DNA from: an uncultured Bryobacterales bacterium
GTDB lineage: Bacteria; Acidobacteriota; Terriglobia; Bryobacterales; UBA6623
Assembly: GCA_951813065.1 (NCBI GenBank)
Contig: CATOTH010000002.1
Location: 986,294 to 1,050,293, forward strand
Direction of reading: 5' to 3'
DNA length: 64,000 bases
The notes beneath the pieces were generated by a model. That model was given only the letters and a program-made list of their open reading frames with translations. It did not search any database and had not been told where the DNA came from. The stretch's first letter is position 1, and the number at the start of each line of letters is the position of its first letter. Of this stretch, positions 8,176 to 17,570 are shown piece after piece. A program made the position numbers and the translations under genes.

Positions 8176-9993
8176 GTGAGATTGCTTCACTACCTGGAGA
8201 TTCAGAACTTCAAGCGTTTCGGCGCCAAGCAGAGGATCGAACTCGACCATCCGGCTGTCCTGACCGGGCCGAACAATTGCGGTAAGACGACGGCGGTCCA
8301 GGCGATCGCGCTTTGGTCGCAGGCGGTCACGACTTGGTTCGACAGCAAGGGCAAGGCGCCCCCTACCGAACCGACATCGACTTCGCTCAACAGGCTTAGC
8401 ATCGTCTCCGTCCCCGTCCAGCGCACGCGCGAGCTCTGGCACAACATGGACGTGCGCAGGGGCAACCAGGAAATCCCCCTTCTGATCACCCTGGGCGTCC
8501 TGCACGAGAACGAGATCGTGCCTGTCACCATGCGGTTCCGAAACCACGGCGACGACCTCGTTTACTGCACGCCCGACGAAGCGAGCCTTGCCCGGCCGGA
8601 GGTGATTGCGACCGCGGCGGAACTTGATGTCGAACTGGTCTACCCCATGGTAGGGATCGAGACCGAAGAGCCGGTTCTCCGCCCGGGCAGAGTCAAGGTG
8701 CTGCTGGGGCAGGGCCGGACTGGGCAGGTGTTGCGGAACCTGTGTTTGTCCGTGTTCCAGAACGCTCCCGAAGACTGGTTGCGAATCGTGGAATTGATCG
8801 AGCGCTTGTTCTCGATCGATCTCGGGGCTCCCGGCGAGACCGCGCGCGGCAGCATCGAGCTCTCCTACCGGCAGCCTAGCCTCAGGGATCCGGCGGATGT
8901 AGCGCTCGCGGGGCACGGGCTTCACCAGGTGCTGTTCATGCTGGCGTACCTCTACTCGCATCGTCGTAGTGTCCTCCTGGTCGACGGGCCCGACGCCCAT
9001 TTGGAGCTCGTACGGCAGAAGCAGCTCTATGTCCTGCTGAAGGAGATCGCCTCCCGCAATGAGTCACAGGCCGTGATCGCCACGCACTCGGATGTTGTCC
9101 TCGAAGAAGCGCGCGAACGAAACCTCACGCTTCTCGTGGACGGGCAGGCCACCGATATTGCGGCTAGGCCGGGCATCCACAGCGCCCTCAGGAAGTATGG
9201 ATCCCAACATTGTGCGAGAGCCCGCCAGGCCGGATACGTGCTCTACGTGGAGGAAGGCACTGACCTTGATATCCTGCGCGCGCTGGCCAAGCGACTGCAG
9301 CATCCTGTCGCAGAGGCCTTGAACGGGCGCATCAACGCATTCTACGTGCGAAGCCGTTCCTCGCACTACGACCTGGATTCGGAACTTGAGCGCCTGGAGG
9401 GCAACTACGGTGTCGTACCGAAAGAACACTTCGAGGGGTTGAAGTCGATTTTTCCCGATTTGAGGGGTCTTGCGATCCTGGGCAATGACGGCAAGCGGCG
9501 GTTGGACGTGGAAGACAACGGTCTCCAGATCGCCTATTGGAGCCGTCGCGAGAGCGAGAACTACTTCGTCACACCGACGGTTCTGAAGGCGTTTGTCGAC
9601 AACGTGTACGAGGGCGCTCCGCTCTTCGCGGAACACCGGGACGAGATTCTCGACGGATTAGTCCGCGCTCGCGTGTTCGGCGGTCGCGACACCGACTTCG
9701 CCAGGTGGCAGGAACTGAGCCCGGAGGCAGGGGGGCAGGCTTGGGATCTGAGCACGAAGGATTCCAAGGTGAGCGAGATCGCCGAGGAGTACTTCCGCCG
9801 CCTGGGCTCCCAGATGGGCCAATCGACTCTCCTGACCAAGAACGACCTGCACCGGCTGGTTGCTTTCGTGGACCCCGTCGCGATTCCTGGAGAGGTTTCA
9901 GCCAAGCTGGACTTGGTTGACGCGCTCGTCGCCCATCCGGGCTCCAAACGGCGCGTTTCCTGGGAGGAGCATGTCCCCATCCTGGAGTCTTGA
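8176..9993 (+). CDS. OLD-family-like protein: AAA/SMC-type ATPase with C-terminal TOPRIM-like domain
   Basis: 605 residues. Domain 1 (about 1-330) is an SMC/RecF-like ATPase: LEIQNFKRFG start, Walker A GPNNCGKTT at 31-39, a degenerate signature region LAGHGLHQVLFML at 244-256, a Walker B-like VLLVDGPDAHLE at 266-277 and the H-loop VIATHSDVV. Domain 2 (about 353-470) resembles a TOPRIM nuclease: YVEEGTDLDILRAL with the conserved Glu, then LAILGNDGKR where a DxD pair is expected. Two changes stand out: the Walker B Glu is Gly271, and the first Asp of the TOPRIM pair is Gly436. OLD nucleases act in phage defence (P2 Old, GajA of Gabija), but no UvrD-like GajB or retron is next to it. GTG start; stand-alone gene. 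Confidence 0.8.
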   Translation: MRLLHYLEIQNFKRFGAKQRIELDHPAVLTGPNNCGKTTAVQAIALWSQAVTTWFDSKGKAPPTEPTSTSLNRLSIVSVPVQRTRELWHNMDVRRGNQEIPLLITLGVLHENEIVPVTMRFRNHGDDLVYCTPDEASLARPEVIATAAELDVELVYPMVGIETEEPVLRPGRVKVLLGQGRTGQVLRNLCLSVFQNAPEDWLRIVELIERLFSIDLGAPGETARGSIELSYRQPSLRDPADVALAGHGLHQVLFMLAYLYSHRRSVLLVDGPDAHLELVRQKQLYVLLKEIASRNESQAVIATHSDVVLEEARERNLTLLVDGQATDIAARPGIHSALRKYGSQHCARARQAGYVLYVEEGTDLDILRALAKRLQHPVAEALNGRINAFYVRSRSSHYDLDSELERLEGNYGVVPKEHFEGLKSIFPDLRGLAILGNDGKRRLDVEDNGLQIAYWSRRESENYFVTPTVLKAFVDNVYEGAPLFAEHRDEILDGLVRARVFGGRDTDFARWQELSPEAGGQAWDLSTKDSKVSEIAEEYFRRLGSQMGQSTLLTKNDLHRLVAFVDPVAIPGEVSAKLDLVDALVAHPGSKRRVSWEEHVPILES

Positions 9994-10252
9994 TTCCGGT
10001 GCGGATGGCTGCGAGGACGCTAACGCTCTCATGCGGCCCCTGCCGCAGCGAAGCGTGCGATTCACCCCTGGCGGCAAGCGTTGGTTTACTCGCACGGCTC
10101 CCGGCAGCATAACGCCACGAAATGCCGCGGTCTTTGCTCGGGGCGAAAACGCGTAGTGATACCATCGCAGTAGCATTCCGATGGCTCGGGCTTGGTGCGC
10201 GCGCGGAGCGCGTATTGAGTCGGGCTGCAGTCTGCATCGAGAGGTTCACGCC

Positions 10253-12388
10253 ATGTCCGCACCAAGCCTCGCGCCGGTCGACACCAGTGCCGAGTGGAGT
10301 CACTTGCCGTCCGACATTCGCGAGGAGATCGATGTCTTCGAGACCGAATTGCGCCGGGTTCGGTCGGGCTTGGTCGACGAAAAACTGTTTACCGAATTCC
10401 GTCTGCGGCACGGGGTGTACGGCCAGCGCCAGGACCGCGTGCAAATGCAGCGCATCAAGGTTCCGATGGGCAGGCTCGACCCGGACCAACTCGTTGCCCT
10501 GGCCGACATCGCCGAGGAGTACGCCGTGGGCGTGTTGCACGTCACGACGCGCCAGGACTTCCAGTGCCACTTCGTGGACATCGGCGACACGCCGAACCTG
10601 ATGCGCCGCCTGGCGGCCGTGGGGATCACCACGCGCGAAGCCTGCGGCAACGTGATCCGCAACGTCACCTGCTGCCCGCAAGCCGGGGTGTGCCAGGACG
10701 AGCCGTTCGAAGTGGCGCCCCACGCGCACGCCATGGCCTACTTCATGCTCCGTCACCCCGATGCGCAGAATTTCGGCCGCAAGTTCAAGATTTCCTACTC
10801 CGGTTGCGAGAGCCACGCCTGCGGCCTGGGACGCATGCACGACATTGGCGCGGTCGCCAGGGTACGGGACGGCGTGGAAGGATTCCAGGTGCTCGTCGGC
10901 GGAGGTCTCGGCGCCCTGCCGCACCAGGCGAAGGTCTACAGCGAGTTCATGCCCGCCAGCGAGATGCTACCGCTCGCGCAGGCGATTTCACGGGTGTTCG
11001 CAAAGCTCGGGGAGAAGAAGAATCGCGCCAAGGCCCGCATGAAATTCCTGATCGCCAAGCTGGGCATCGACGAGTTCCGCCGATTGGTCGAAGAGGAGCG
11101 CTCACGGCTGCCGCGGGATGTTCGCTGGGAGAGCGAGCTGCGCGAGGCCACGGGTGCCATGCAGGACAAGCCGCTCAAGCCGCCCTCAAGCCTGCAGCTC
11201 CCGGAGAGTCCCGACCCGGGCCTGCTCGAGTGGCTGGAACTCAACGTTCGGCCCCAGCGGCAAGACGGCTACTCGATGGTGAACGTCTTCCTCCCGCTCG
11301 GAGATATCACATCGGAAGAGGCCCGTGATTTCGCCCGGCTCTCGCGGGAATACGTCAGCGGCACCTTGCGCACGACGGTGGACCAGAACCTGCTCATGCA
11401 GTGGGTCTCGAACGCAGACCTGCCCGGTCTCTACGCCGGTCTCAGGGAGATCGGCCTGGCGGAATCCGGTGCCGGCCGGCTCAAGGACGTGGTGGCGTGT
11501 CCGGGGACTGATTCCTGCAAGCTGGGAATCACCGCCTCGCGCGGCCTTGCGGCCCACCTGCACAAGAAGTTCGCCAACGGGATGAGTGACATCGCGCATC
11601 GCTCCGACCTCAAGATCAAGATCAGCGGCTGCTTCAATTCGTGCGGACAGCACCATATCGCCGACATCGGATTCTTCGGTTCCGTGCAGCGCAAGAAGAA
11701 CGACACGGCGCCGGTCTTCCAGGTCACCGTCGGAGGGTCGACCCGCAACAACGCCGAGTCCTACGGCTTGGCAATCGGCAAGATCCCGTCCCAGAACGTG
11801 GATCGCGCAGTGACCAGGCTCAGCGAGTTCTACAGCCGGGAGAAGCAGGGCGGTGAAACGCTAAGCGACGTCGTGGCCCGTCTCGGCAAGACGCGCGTCA
11901 AGGAGGAGTTGGCCGAACTCATGGTGCTTCCGACCTTCGAGGAGGAGCCCGGCTATTACAAGGACATCCGCCAGCCCTGGCAGTACCAGCGCTCGATCGG
12001 CGTCGGCGAGTGCGCCGGTGAGGTGGTCGACCAGGCCGAGTTCATGCTCGAGGATGCCGAAAGGATCCACTTCGAGGCCACTCTCGACCTAGAGAAGAAC
12101 CACTACGGAGACGCCTCGGCAAAGGCCTTCGCGGCTTGCAAGAACGCCGCCGACGCCCTGCTGTTCACCAAGGGTCTCTGGCTGTCCGACAAGTACGACA
12201 CGGTTGCCGAGTTTCGCAAGCATTTCCACGACACGGGCATCTTCTACAAGCCGTTCGCCGATAATTTCCTGCGCACGGCCGGGGAAGGCCCGAGCGGGGA
12301 TCCCGAACAAGCGCGGCTGCGGGTCGAGGAAGCGACCCTGTTCATCGAGGCTGCCCACGGCGTGTATTCCCAGGCCACCGCATTCTAG
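10253..12388 (+). CDS. Siroheme nitrite/sulfite reductase with C-terminal helical extension
   Basis: 711 residues, an assimilatory-type siroheme/4Fe-4S reductase that makes ammonia from nitrite or sulfide from sulfite. Both ferredoxin-like halves are present. The C-terminal half has the cluster motif C416-x5-C422 and C460-x3-C464 (KISGCFNSCGQHHIADIGF). The N-terminal half also has Cys pairs: C141-x5-C147 (RNVTCCPQAGVC) and C185-x4-C190 (YSGCESHAC). After about residue 585 a helical tail of some 125 residues follows, rich in Glu/Ala/Lys and HEPN-like in look. ATG at 10253 is chosen for GAGAGG upstream; a longer frame adds 24 unlikely residues. Sulfite versus nitrite cannot be decided; a sulfite-oxidase-like gene lies 9 kb away. 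Confidence 0.88.
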   Translation: MSAPSLAPVDTSAEWSHLPSDIREEIDVFETELRRVRSGLVDEKLFTEFRLRHGVYGQRQDRVQMQRIKVPMGRLDPDQLVALADIAEEYAVGVLHVTTRQDFQCHFVDIGDTPNLMRRLAAVGITTREACGNVIRNVTCCPQAGVCQDEPFEVAPHAHAMAYFMLRHPDAQNFGRKFKISYSGCESHACGLGRMHDIGAVARVRDGVEGFQVLVGGGLGALPHQAKVYSEFMPASEMLPLAQAISRVFAKLGEKKNRAKARMKFLIAKLGIDEFRRLVEEERSRLPRDVRWESELREATGAMQDKPLKPPSSLQLPESPDPGLLEWLELNVRPQRQDGYSMVNVFLPLGDITSEEARDFARLSREYVSGTLRTTVDQNLLMQWVSNADLPGLYAGLREIGLAESGAGRLKDVVACPGTDSCKLGITASRGLAAHLHKKFANGMSDIAHRSDLKIKISGCFNSCGQHHIADIGFFGSVQRKKNDTAPVFQVTVGGSTRNNAESYGLAIGKIPSQNVDRAVTRLSEFYSREKQGGETLSDVVARLGKTRVKEELAELMVLPTFEEEPGYYKDIRQPWQYQRSIGVGECAGEVVDQAEFMLEDAERIHFEATLDLEKNHYGDASAKAFAACKNAADALLFTKGLWLSDKYDTVAEFRKHFHDTGIFYKPFADNFLRTAGEGPSGDPEQARLRVEEATLFIEAAHGVYSQATAF

Positions 12389-12403
12389 GACCCCTCAGGC
12401 CGC

Positions 12404-12943
12404 ATGATTGACGCCCTCCAGAGGATTGACGTCAAGCAATTGCTTGACGCTCCGGCCAACCCCGACCTCGACGCCTTCCTGTTGATCTTCAACCGCTGGC
12501 GGCAGCAGGACGACCATCCGTCCGATTGGGTTGACCTGGCGGACTACGCTCACATGCCCAGGGGTCCGGGAATCCTGATCGCGGGCAAGCGGGATACGTT
12601 TTCGGTCAACCTGAATCCCCCCGGCCTCGGCCTGCTGACTAGCGTCCGCAAGGCCCTCGAGGGGACACTTGAGGACCGCTTTCGGGAGGCGTTCCGGCGG
12701 GCTCGCGAACTCAACGAAGCGGTTCTGGCTGAGCCTGAGTATCCGAAGGGACTCACCGTAATGCAGGGCGCCTGGGAGGTGTTTCTCAACGACCGCCTGC
12801 TCGTCCCCAATTCGGACCAGAGCGACCGGATCGTCCGGCCCGCTCTTGCCGTCGCGCTCGGCATCGCCCCGGAGGCGCTCGCGCGGCACTCGAATCCCGC
12901 CGGCAGGCTGGGCTATTCCGTGCGATTGCCGAAAGCCCGGTGA
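12404..12943 (+). CDS. Hypothetical protein following the siroheme reductase
   Basis: 179 residues, not recognised. It starts 15 bases after the reductase stop, on the same strand, so it is probably in the same operon. The chain is soluble and acidic in its N-terminal half (VDLADYAHMPRGPGILIAGKRDTFSVNLNPPGLG), which could be a small alpha/beta domain, followed by a helical stretch of Arg/Glu and a C-terminal GRLGYSVRLPKAR. No Cys motif, no signal peptide, no membrane segment. A role with the reductase (regulation, or a partner protein) is suggested only by position. Confidence 0.65.
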   Translation: MIDALQRIDVKQLLDAPANPDLDAFLLIFNRWRQQDDHPSDWVDLADYAHMPRGPGILIAGKRDTFSVNLNPPGLGLLTSVRKALEGTLEDRFREAFRRARELNEAVLAEPEYPKGLTVMQGAWEVFLNDRLLVPNSDQSDRIVRPALAVALGIAPEALARHSNPAGRLGYSVRLPKAR

Positions 12944-13007
12944 CGGGCTCGACGCTGGCAGGACGTCCCGGACCGATCCCGCCGGTGGCCGCGCGCGGCT
13001 CGGGCGG

Positions 13008-16000
13008 TCAGAAGATGAATCGCAGCCCGATCTGCATTTGCAGCGGCCCCGTTCCGGGGACCTGGGAGTTGTTGCGGTCGTAGCTGCCGTCATCGGCCCG
13101 GAGCCTCAGGAACGAGTCCTGGGCCGCGACCGGGGTCCCCGTGGCCAGGTCCAGACCAGGCCCGTAGATCTGATTGAACCGCCCGTACTCGACGTTCTCC
13201 AGGTTCAACGCATTGAACACCTCGAGCGACAGCTCGAGGTAGGAAGTGTCCGATGTGGCGAAACGCCTGAGCAGGCGCATGTCCAGGTTGCGCATGGCGC
13301 GGTTGCGAAACACGTTGCGCCCGAAGAACCGGCCAGGAGCCTCCAGGGCCCGGTCGAAGGTGAGCCGATCTCCGTTGAGGTCGGTTCCCGCAGCCGGGCT
13401 CAGCGGTGGCGCACTGGCGGCCCGCACGATGGCGGACCACGTGAATCCCCACGGCAATTGCACGACAGCGTGGCCGGTCAGCTGGTGACGCATGTCAAGG
13501 TCGGAGGGGCCGTACGCGTCTTCAGGACGGGCATGGTCCGAGTAGAGCGGTTCCCAGAAGTAGCTCAGGTTGGCATCGCTGGAAAAGGCCCGCGCGTAGG
13601 TGTAGTGACCGACCAGTTGCAGACGCCGTCCCCGGTACTTCCAGTTGAAGGTCACTCCGTCGTAGTTCGAGCGGCCGATCGACTCGACGACAAACACCGC
13701 GTCGAGTTCCGGAGCGGGCCTGGGACTGTTGCCGTAGTAGGGGATGCGCGCCGGATCGTCGGGTCGCACGGACGCGACGGGCAGGTTGTAGTCGCGCTGC
13801 CCGTGCAGGAAACGTGTGCTATTGCGCATCCATTGCACGCCGGCAACGGTGTTGTCTGTTAGGCCGAACTCGGCGGCCAGCGTGAATTTGACAGCCCGGG
13901 GGTTGCGAAAGTCGCCGCTGACAACGAACGGGGAGGCGCCAAGGAACCTGTCGCCGCCCAGAATGCTCGTGATGTCGTCCTGGGAAAACACAGGCAACTC
14001 GGCCAACGGATACTGATTCAAGTCGATCCCGCTTGCCAGGAACTGCTGGTAGACGGTGGTGCCGGAAGTCGGCAGCGCGACAGAGGTATTGAACGGCGGA
14101 TCCCGAAACGCCTTGGTCGCCGCGTTGAAGAATACCGGGGGCGTGATCGCATGGAAGGTTCCGACGCTGCCTCGCAGCACGAGGCGGCCTGACAGGCCAT
14201 GCGGACTGTACGCGAAGCCGAGGCGTGGCATCCATTGGCGAACCGAATCGGGCAGGTAAGCCGGATCGGGCTTGCCGAACGGGAAGTCCGCGGCGCGCAC
14301 ACGGTCAATCAGCACGTCGTTGCCGAGGGCGGGATCCTGGTTGAACTGCCCCTCCCAGCGGAACCCCAGGTCGATGGTCAGACCCGGGGCTGCCCGCCAA
14401 GCGTCCTGGACGTATACGGACGCGTATCCGATCCGCTGTTCCCCGAGGGTGTTGCCGACCTGCCGGAAATACAGGCCCGGGGCGTCGAATCGGTTGGGAA
14501 TCAGACCGCCGGGAGTGAGGATGTCGAGGATTTCCCCGGGGTCCGAACTGAAGAGCACGAAATTCCCGAATTGGTTGTAGCCGAACTGGTCGTCGACCCA
14601 GACACGGTTCACCGAGCCTCCGATCTTGAGATCGTGCGCCCCGGAATGCAGCATCAGGCTGTTCTTGAACTCCGGGCGCCGGTCCCTTTCCGTCGTGGGC
14701 AGGTACGAGCGCGTGCCGAAATTGCCGAGGACCGTGGACACAGCCGGTTCTTCGCTGTTGGGCAACCGGGGGCGCTTTTCCTGGGTGAAGGTCACCCGCA
14801 ACTGGTTGACCACGCTCGGCGTCAGCACGCTCGTCAACTGGCCTGTCAGGAAATGGATCTGGTCCAGTTCCCTGCCGTCGTTGCTCAAGGCGCTGTTGGT
14901 CCGGGCCTGCGTCGGGTCGCCGATGCTGACGGCATTCTCTGCCACCGACCGGCTGTAGTTGTAGCGCACCATCAGCTGGCTGCCGCCGCCGAACTGATAG
15001 TCCAGCCGGGGAGTCAGTGCCAGGCCGTCATTGGTTGCGTCGAATGGTTGTTCCAGGCTCTTGAAGAGGTCGTAGGCCTCGGGGCCGCGCTCGCGGTCTT
15101 GCGGGCTTAGCGATGCGAACTCGACATAACGCTGGCTGACGCTTGCCTGATGCTCGACAGCGAAGAACCAGAAGGCCTTGTCCTTGCTCAGGGCCCCGCC
15201 GGCGGCGCCGCCGAACTGCTGAAGCCGTTCCAGCACGACGGCGCCGAACGGATCCTTGCGCCCGAGCTTCGGATGCCGGAGTTGGTAGAACATGTCTCCG
15301 TGGAACTCGTTGCTGCCCGACTTCGTCGAGACGTTGACGACCCCGGAGGTCGTGCGGCCGTACTCGGCCGTGAAGCCCGAGGTCACGGCCTGGAATTCCT
15401 GGATCGCGCTCTGCGGCACCGTGATGACGGAGCCGGCCCGTTCCCCGCCCTGGATCCCTCCAAAGAACGCCTGGTTGTAGTCCGCTCCGTCGACGGTGAC
15501 GTTGGTGTAAATGCCGCGTTCGGCGCCGAAGGACAGATGCCCGGCGGCTCGCGAGACCTGGACGCCGGGTGTGAGCAGCGCGAAATCATGGAAGCGCCGC
15601 CCGTTGATGGGGAGGTCGTTGAAGACGCTGCCCGTCACGACATTGCTCGATGCCGGCAGGGTGGCATCGAGCATCGCGGCGGTGACATCGATCCGGGAGT
15701 AGGCCTGCTCGATGTCCAGTTTCAGGTCGACGCGGACGTTGCCGCCGACGTTCACGGTAACGCCATCGACCGTGGAGGTTGCGAAGTCCGGGCTCGAGGC
15801 GGTTACCGAGTACTCGCCCGGGCGCAGTGCCCCCACCCGGAAGTGTCCGCTCGTATCGGTGCGGACCAGACGCTGCGAACCGCTGACAACGCCGGTGACC
15901 GTGACTTCCGCTCCGGGCAATGCGAGGTTGTCGGGACCGGTGACCGCGCCGGTGATGCGGCCCAGATTGGCGTCAAACTGCCCCCGCACCGCCCCGGGTG

Positions 16001-16085
16001 CAACCAGCAAGATCGGGACGAGCAAGGCGCAAGCGAGGCGGCAGACGTGCTGCCATCCCGGGATTTCGAAGACGATCCTGACCAT
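13008..16085 (-). CDS. TonB-dependent receptor, Oar-like, with carboxypeptidase regulatory-like domain
   Basis: 1025 residues with a signal peptide (about 1-36, ending GAVRGQ), a CarboxypepD_reg-like Ig fold at about 40-125 (GRITGAVTGPDNLALPGAEVTV, GHFRVGALRPGEYSV), a plug region with INGRRFHDFALLTPGV and VDGADYNQAFFGG, and a long beta-barrel ending in Phe (QMQIGLRFIF), as needed for BAM insertion. Outer-membrane uptake of a large substrate; the Oar/SusC-like form is abundant in Acidobacteriota. Start ATG at 16085 is chosen because it directly precedes the hydrophobic leader; an in-frame ATG at 16139 is an alternative. No SusD-like partner is adjacent, and the substrate is unknown. Confidence 0.9.
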   Translation of the reverse strand: MVRIVFEIPGWQHVCRLACALLVPILLVAPGAVRGQFDANLGRITGAVTGPDNLALPGAEVTVTGVVSGSQRLVRTDTSGHFRVGALRPGEYSVTASSPDFATSTVDGVTVNVGGNVRVDLKLDIEQAYSRIDVTAAMLDATLPASSNVVTGSVFNDLPINGRRFHDFALLTPGVQVSRAAGHLSFGAERGIYTNVTVDGADYNQAFFGGIQGGERAGSVITVPQSAIQEFQAVTSGFTAEYGRTTSGVVNVSTKSGSNEFHGDMFYQLRHPKLGRKDPFGAVVLERLQQFGGAAGGALSKDKAFWFFAVEHQASVSQRYVEFASLSPQDRERGPEAYDLFKSLEQPFDATNDGLALTPRLDYQFGGGSQLMVRYNYSRSVAENAVSIGDPTQARTNSALSNDGRELDQIHFLTGQLTSVLTPSVVNQLRVTFTQEKRPRLPNSEEPAVSTVLGNFGTRSYLPTTERDRRPEFKNSLMLHSGAHDLKIGGSVNRVWVDDQFGYNQFGNFVLFSSDPGEILDILTPGGLIPNRFDAPGLYFRQVGNTLGEQRIGYASVYVQDAWRAAPGLTIDLGFRWEGQFNQDPALGNDVLIDRVRAADFPFGKPDPAYLPDSVRQWMPRLGFAYSPHGLSGRLVLRGSVGTFHAITPPVFFNAATKAFRDPPFNTSVALPTSGTTVYQQFLASGIDLNQYPLAELPVFSQDDITSILGGDRFLGASPFVVSGDFRNPRAVKFTLAAEFGLTDNTVAGVQWMRNSTRFLHGQRDYNLPVASVRPDDPARIPYYGNSPRPAPELDAVFVVESIGRSNYDGVTFNWKYRGRRLQLVGHYTYARAFSSDANLSYFWEPLYSDHARPEDAYGPSDLDMRHQLTGHAVVQLPWGFTWSAIVRAASAPPLSPAAGTDLNGDRLTFDRALEAPGRFFGRNVFRNRAMRNLDMRLLRRFATSDTSYLELSLEVFNALNLENVEYGRFNQIYGPGLDLATGTPVAAQDSFLRLRADDGSYDRNNSQVPGTGPLQMQIGLRFIF

Positions 16086-16511
16086 CGATCCGCAGGTCTG
16101 AACGCCGGGGATCCAAGTCCCGACGGTCACGTTCCCCATGCCTAATTCTTGCATGATCCGCAACAAAACCCGGCCGCGTCGATCAAGCGCCCGAGTCCAC
16201 GGGCCAGCCCGCGCAGCAGGAAGGTACTCCACGTTTCTCGGTGTGCCCAGGCTTTGAATCTGGCAGTGTCGCGGTCTGGATCCCAGGTCGTAGCGGCCTT
16301 CTGCCAGAGCGTCCAGCAATCAATGGCCGCAGCGGACCCGCCGGGTGTGGAGAAAGGTGTCTCCTCTTTGAGCCAGGCGACCACCCAAGCCCGCATGGGG
16401 AGCGTTGAGGGCAGGATTCACTACCTGTCCATCCACAGATTCTCGCGCGCAAGGCCTTGGTTGAAGTGTTCCGGTCTTCGAACAGATGGCCTCGCGGAGA
16501 GCTTGTTGGAG
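16086..16511. other. Intergenic stretch between the TonB receptor and ABC permease
   Basis: Holds the upstream region of the receptor gene and the 3' flank of the permease gene. A minus-strand open frame at 16142-16396 (84 codons, Trp-rich, starting MRAWVVAWLKEE) has a somewhat protein-like composition but no ribosome-binding site or recognisable family; it may be a remnant. Nothing else is evident. Confidence 0.4.
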
Positions 16512-17570
16512 TCAAGTCTCACTCGACGAGGCCCGTCGCAACGGGTGAATATCGAACCATGCCACTCCTCGTTCAATTGCCTTTCCGTAATGAAAGATTG
16601 ACCAACCCCATCCCGCGATGCAGGGGGCCAGCAGCAGTGGTCCGTGATAGGAAATCATTGCGGTCGCCGAGACAATGCCAACCGCGTGGATCAGACCCAG
16701 AGGCAGAAAGGATGTCCCTTGGGAGAACCGCCACGGAGACTGCATCCTCGCGGTGCGGACGCTAGATCGATGACCGATCGCAAGTGCCACCAGGATCGCT
16801 CCAATCCCAGGTGCCGCCTGGAGTGGGACCAACAAAGGTAGAGAGACGAGCAAGACCGAAAGGTCCTTGGACACGAGAGATTGCCATCCTTGCAAGGGAA
16901 GCAGACGATAGCGCGACAAACCGGCCAGGGCATCGAGTCCGAAGAGCGAAAGAGTGTAACTCGAAAGTGCAAGTACCACCAGGGCTGTCAGGATCATCAA
17001 TCCCTGTGAGGGGAGATCGATTCCAGACAAGCGTACGACCGCGGTAAAGCCACTGAGCAACCCAGCCAAGTAAACATCCAGAATTGAGAGAGCCTGACGG
17101 AGATCCTTACGGATCAGCTGATTGAGAATGCCCGGGAAACCAGGCACGCGCCTCAAGACGGTGTGCTCGAAGGTCTTGGGGATCGATGAGACCACCAGTC
17201 CTCCCACGACGATCGCGGCGATGAATAGCCAAAGTCCGATAGTCACCTTCCCTGCTACCACTGCGATCGCCAAAGAGGCCAGGACCCAAGTCATCGGATT
17301 GACCCAAGGACTGGCCATCCGCAGAATCCAAAGCTCGACTCGATTCAACGGCCAGCAACCTAGCCGAGACCCTGGAATCTTTTGGGAAGGATCTGTGCTC
17401 AACGGGATGATCGCGACAAGGGCAACTAGAAGGTAAATGAATATTCCCGCATCCATCATCACCACCACCGAGACGATGAAGAAGCTGTTGCCCGTGAACG
17501 AGAAGACCGACTTTTGGTCACGCCGGATCGCCCACCAAAGGGCTCTCAGGATCGCTGCCAGCCGAGCCAA
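16512..17570 (-). CDS. ABC transporter membrane protein, putative permease
   Basis: 352 residues with roughly eight to ten hydrophobic segments; not clearly of a named permease family. It is assigned by partnership: its start (TTG at 17570) lies 25 bases inside the end of the ABC ATPase gene, indicating translational coupling. The N-terminal LRALWWAIRRDQKSVFSF is a typical cytoplasmic coupling helix before the first membrane span, which supports the TTG start. Codon use looks a little less GC-biased than neighbouring genes. Export of lipid, antibiotic or peptide is possible, but nothing identifies the substrate. Confidence 0.65.
   Translation of the reverse strand: MARLAAILRALWWAIRRDQKSVFSFTGNSFFIVSVVVMMDAGIFIYLLVALVAIIPLSTDPSQKIPGSRLGCWPLNRVELWILRMASPWVNPMTWVLASLAIAVVAGKVTIGLWLFIAAIVVGGLVVSSIPKTFEHTVLRRVPGFPGILNQLIRKDLRQALSILDVYLAGLLSGFTAVVRLSGIDLPSQGLMILTALVVLALSSYTLSLFGLDALAGLSRYRLLPLQGWQSLVSKDLSVLLVSLPLLVPLQAAPGIGAILVALAIGHRSSVRTARMQSPWRFSQGTSFLPLGLIHAVGIVSATAMISYHGPLLLAPCIAGWGWSIFHYGKAIERGVAWFDIHPLRRASSSET

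Noticed and set aside
8176..9993. Possible Gabija system
   Set aside because: The ATPase/TOPRIM protein is GajA-like in layout, but no UvrD/Rep-like helicase (GajB) is next to it; the neighbours are a secreted propeller and a siroheme reductase.
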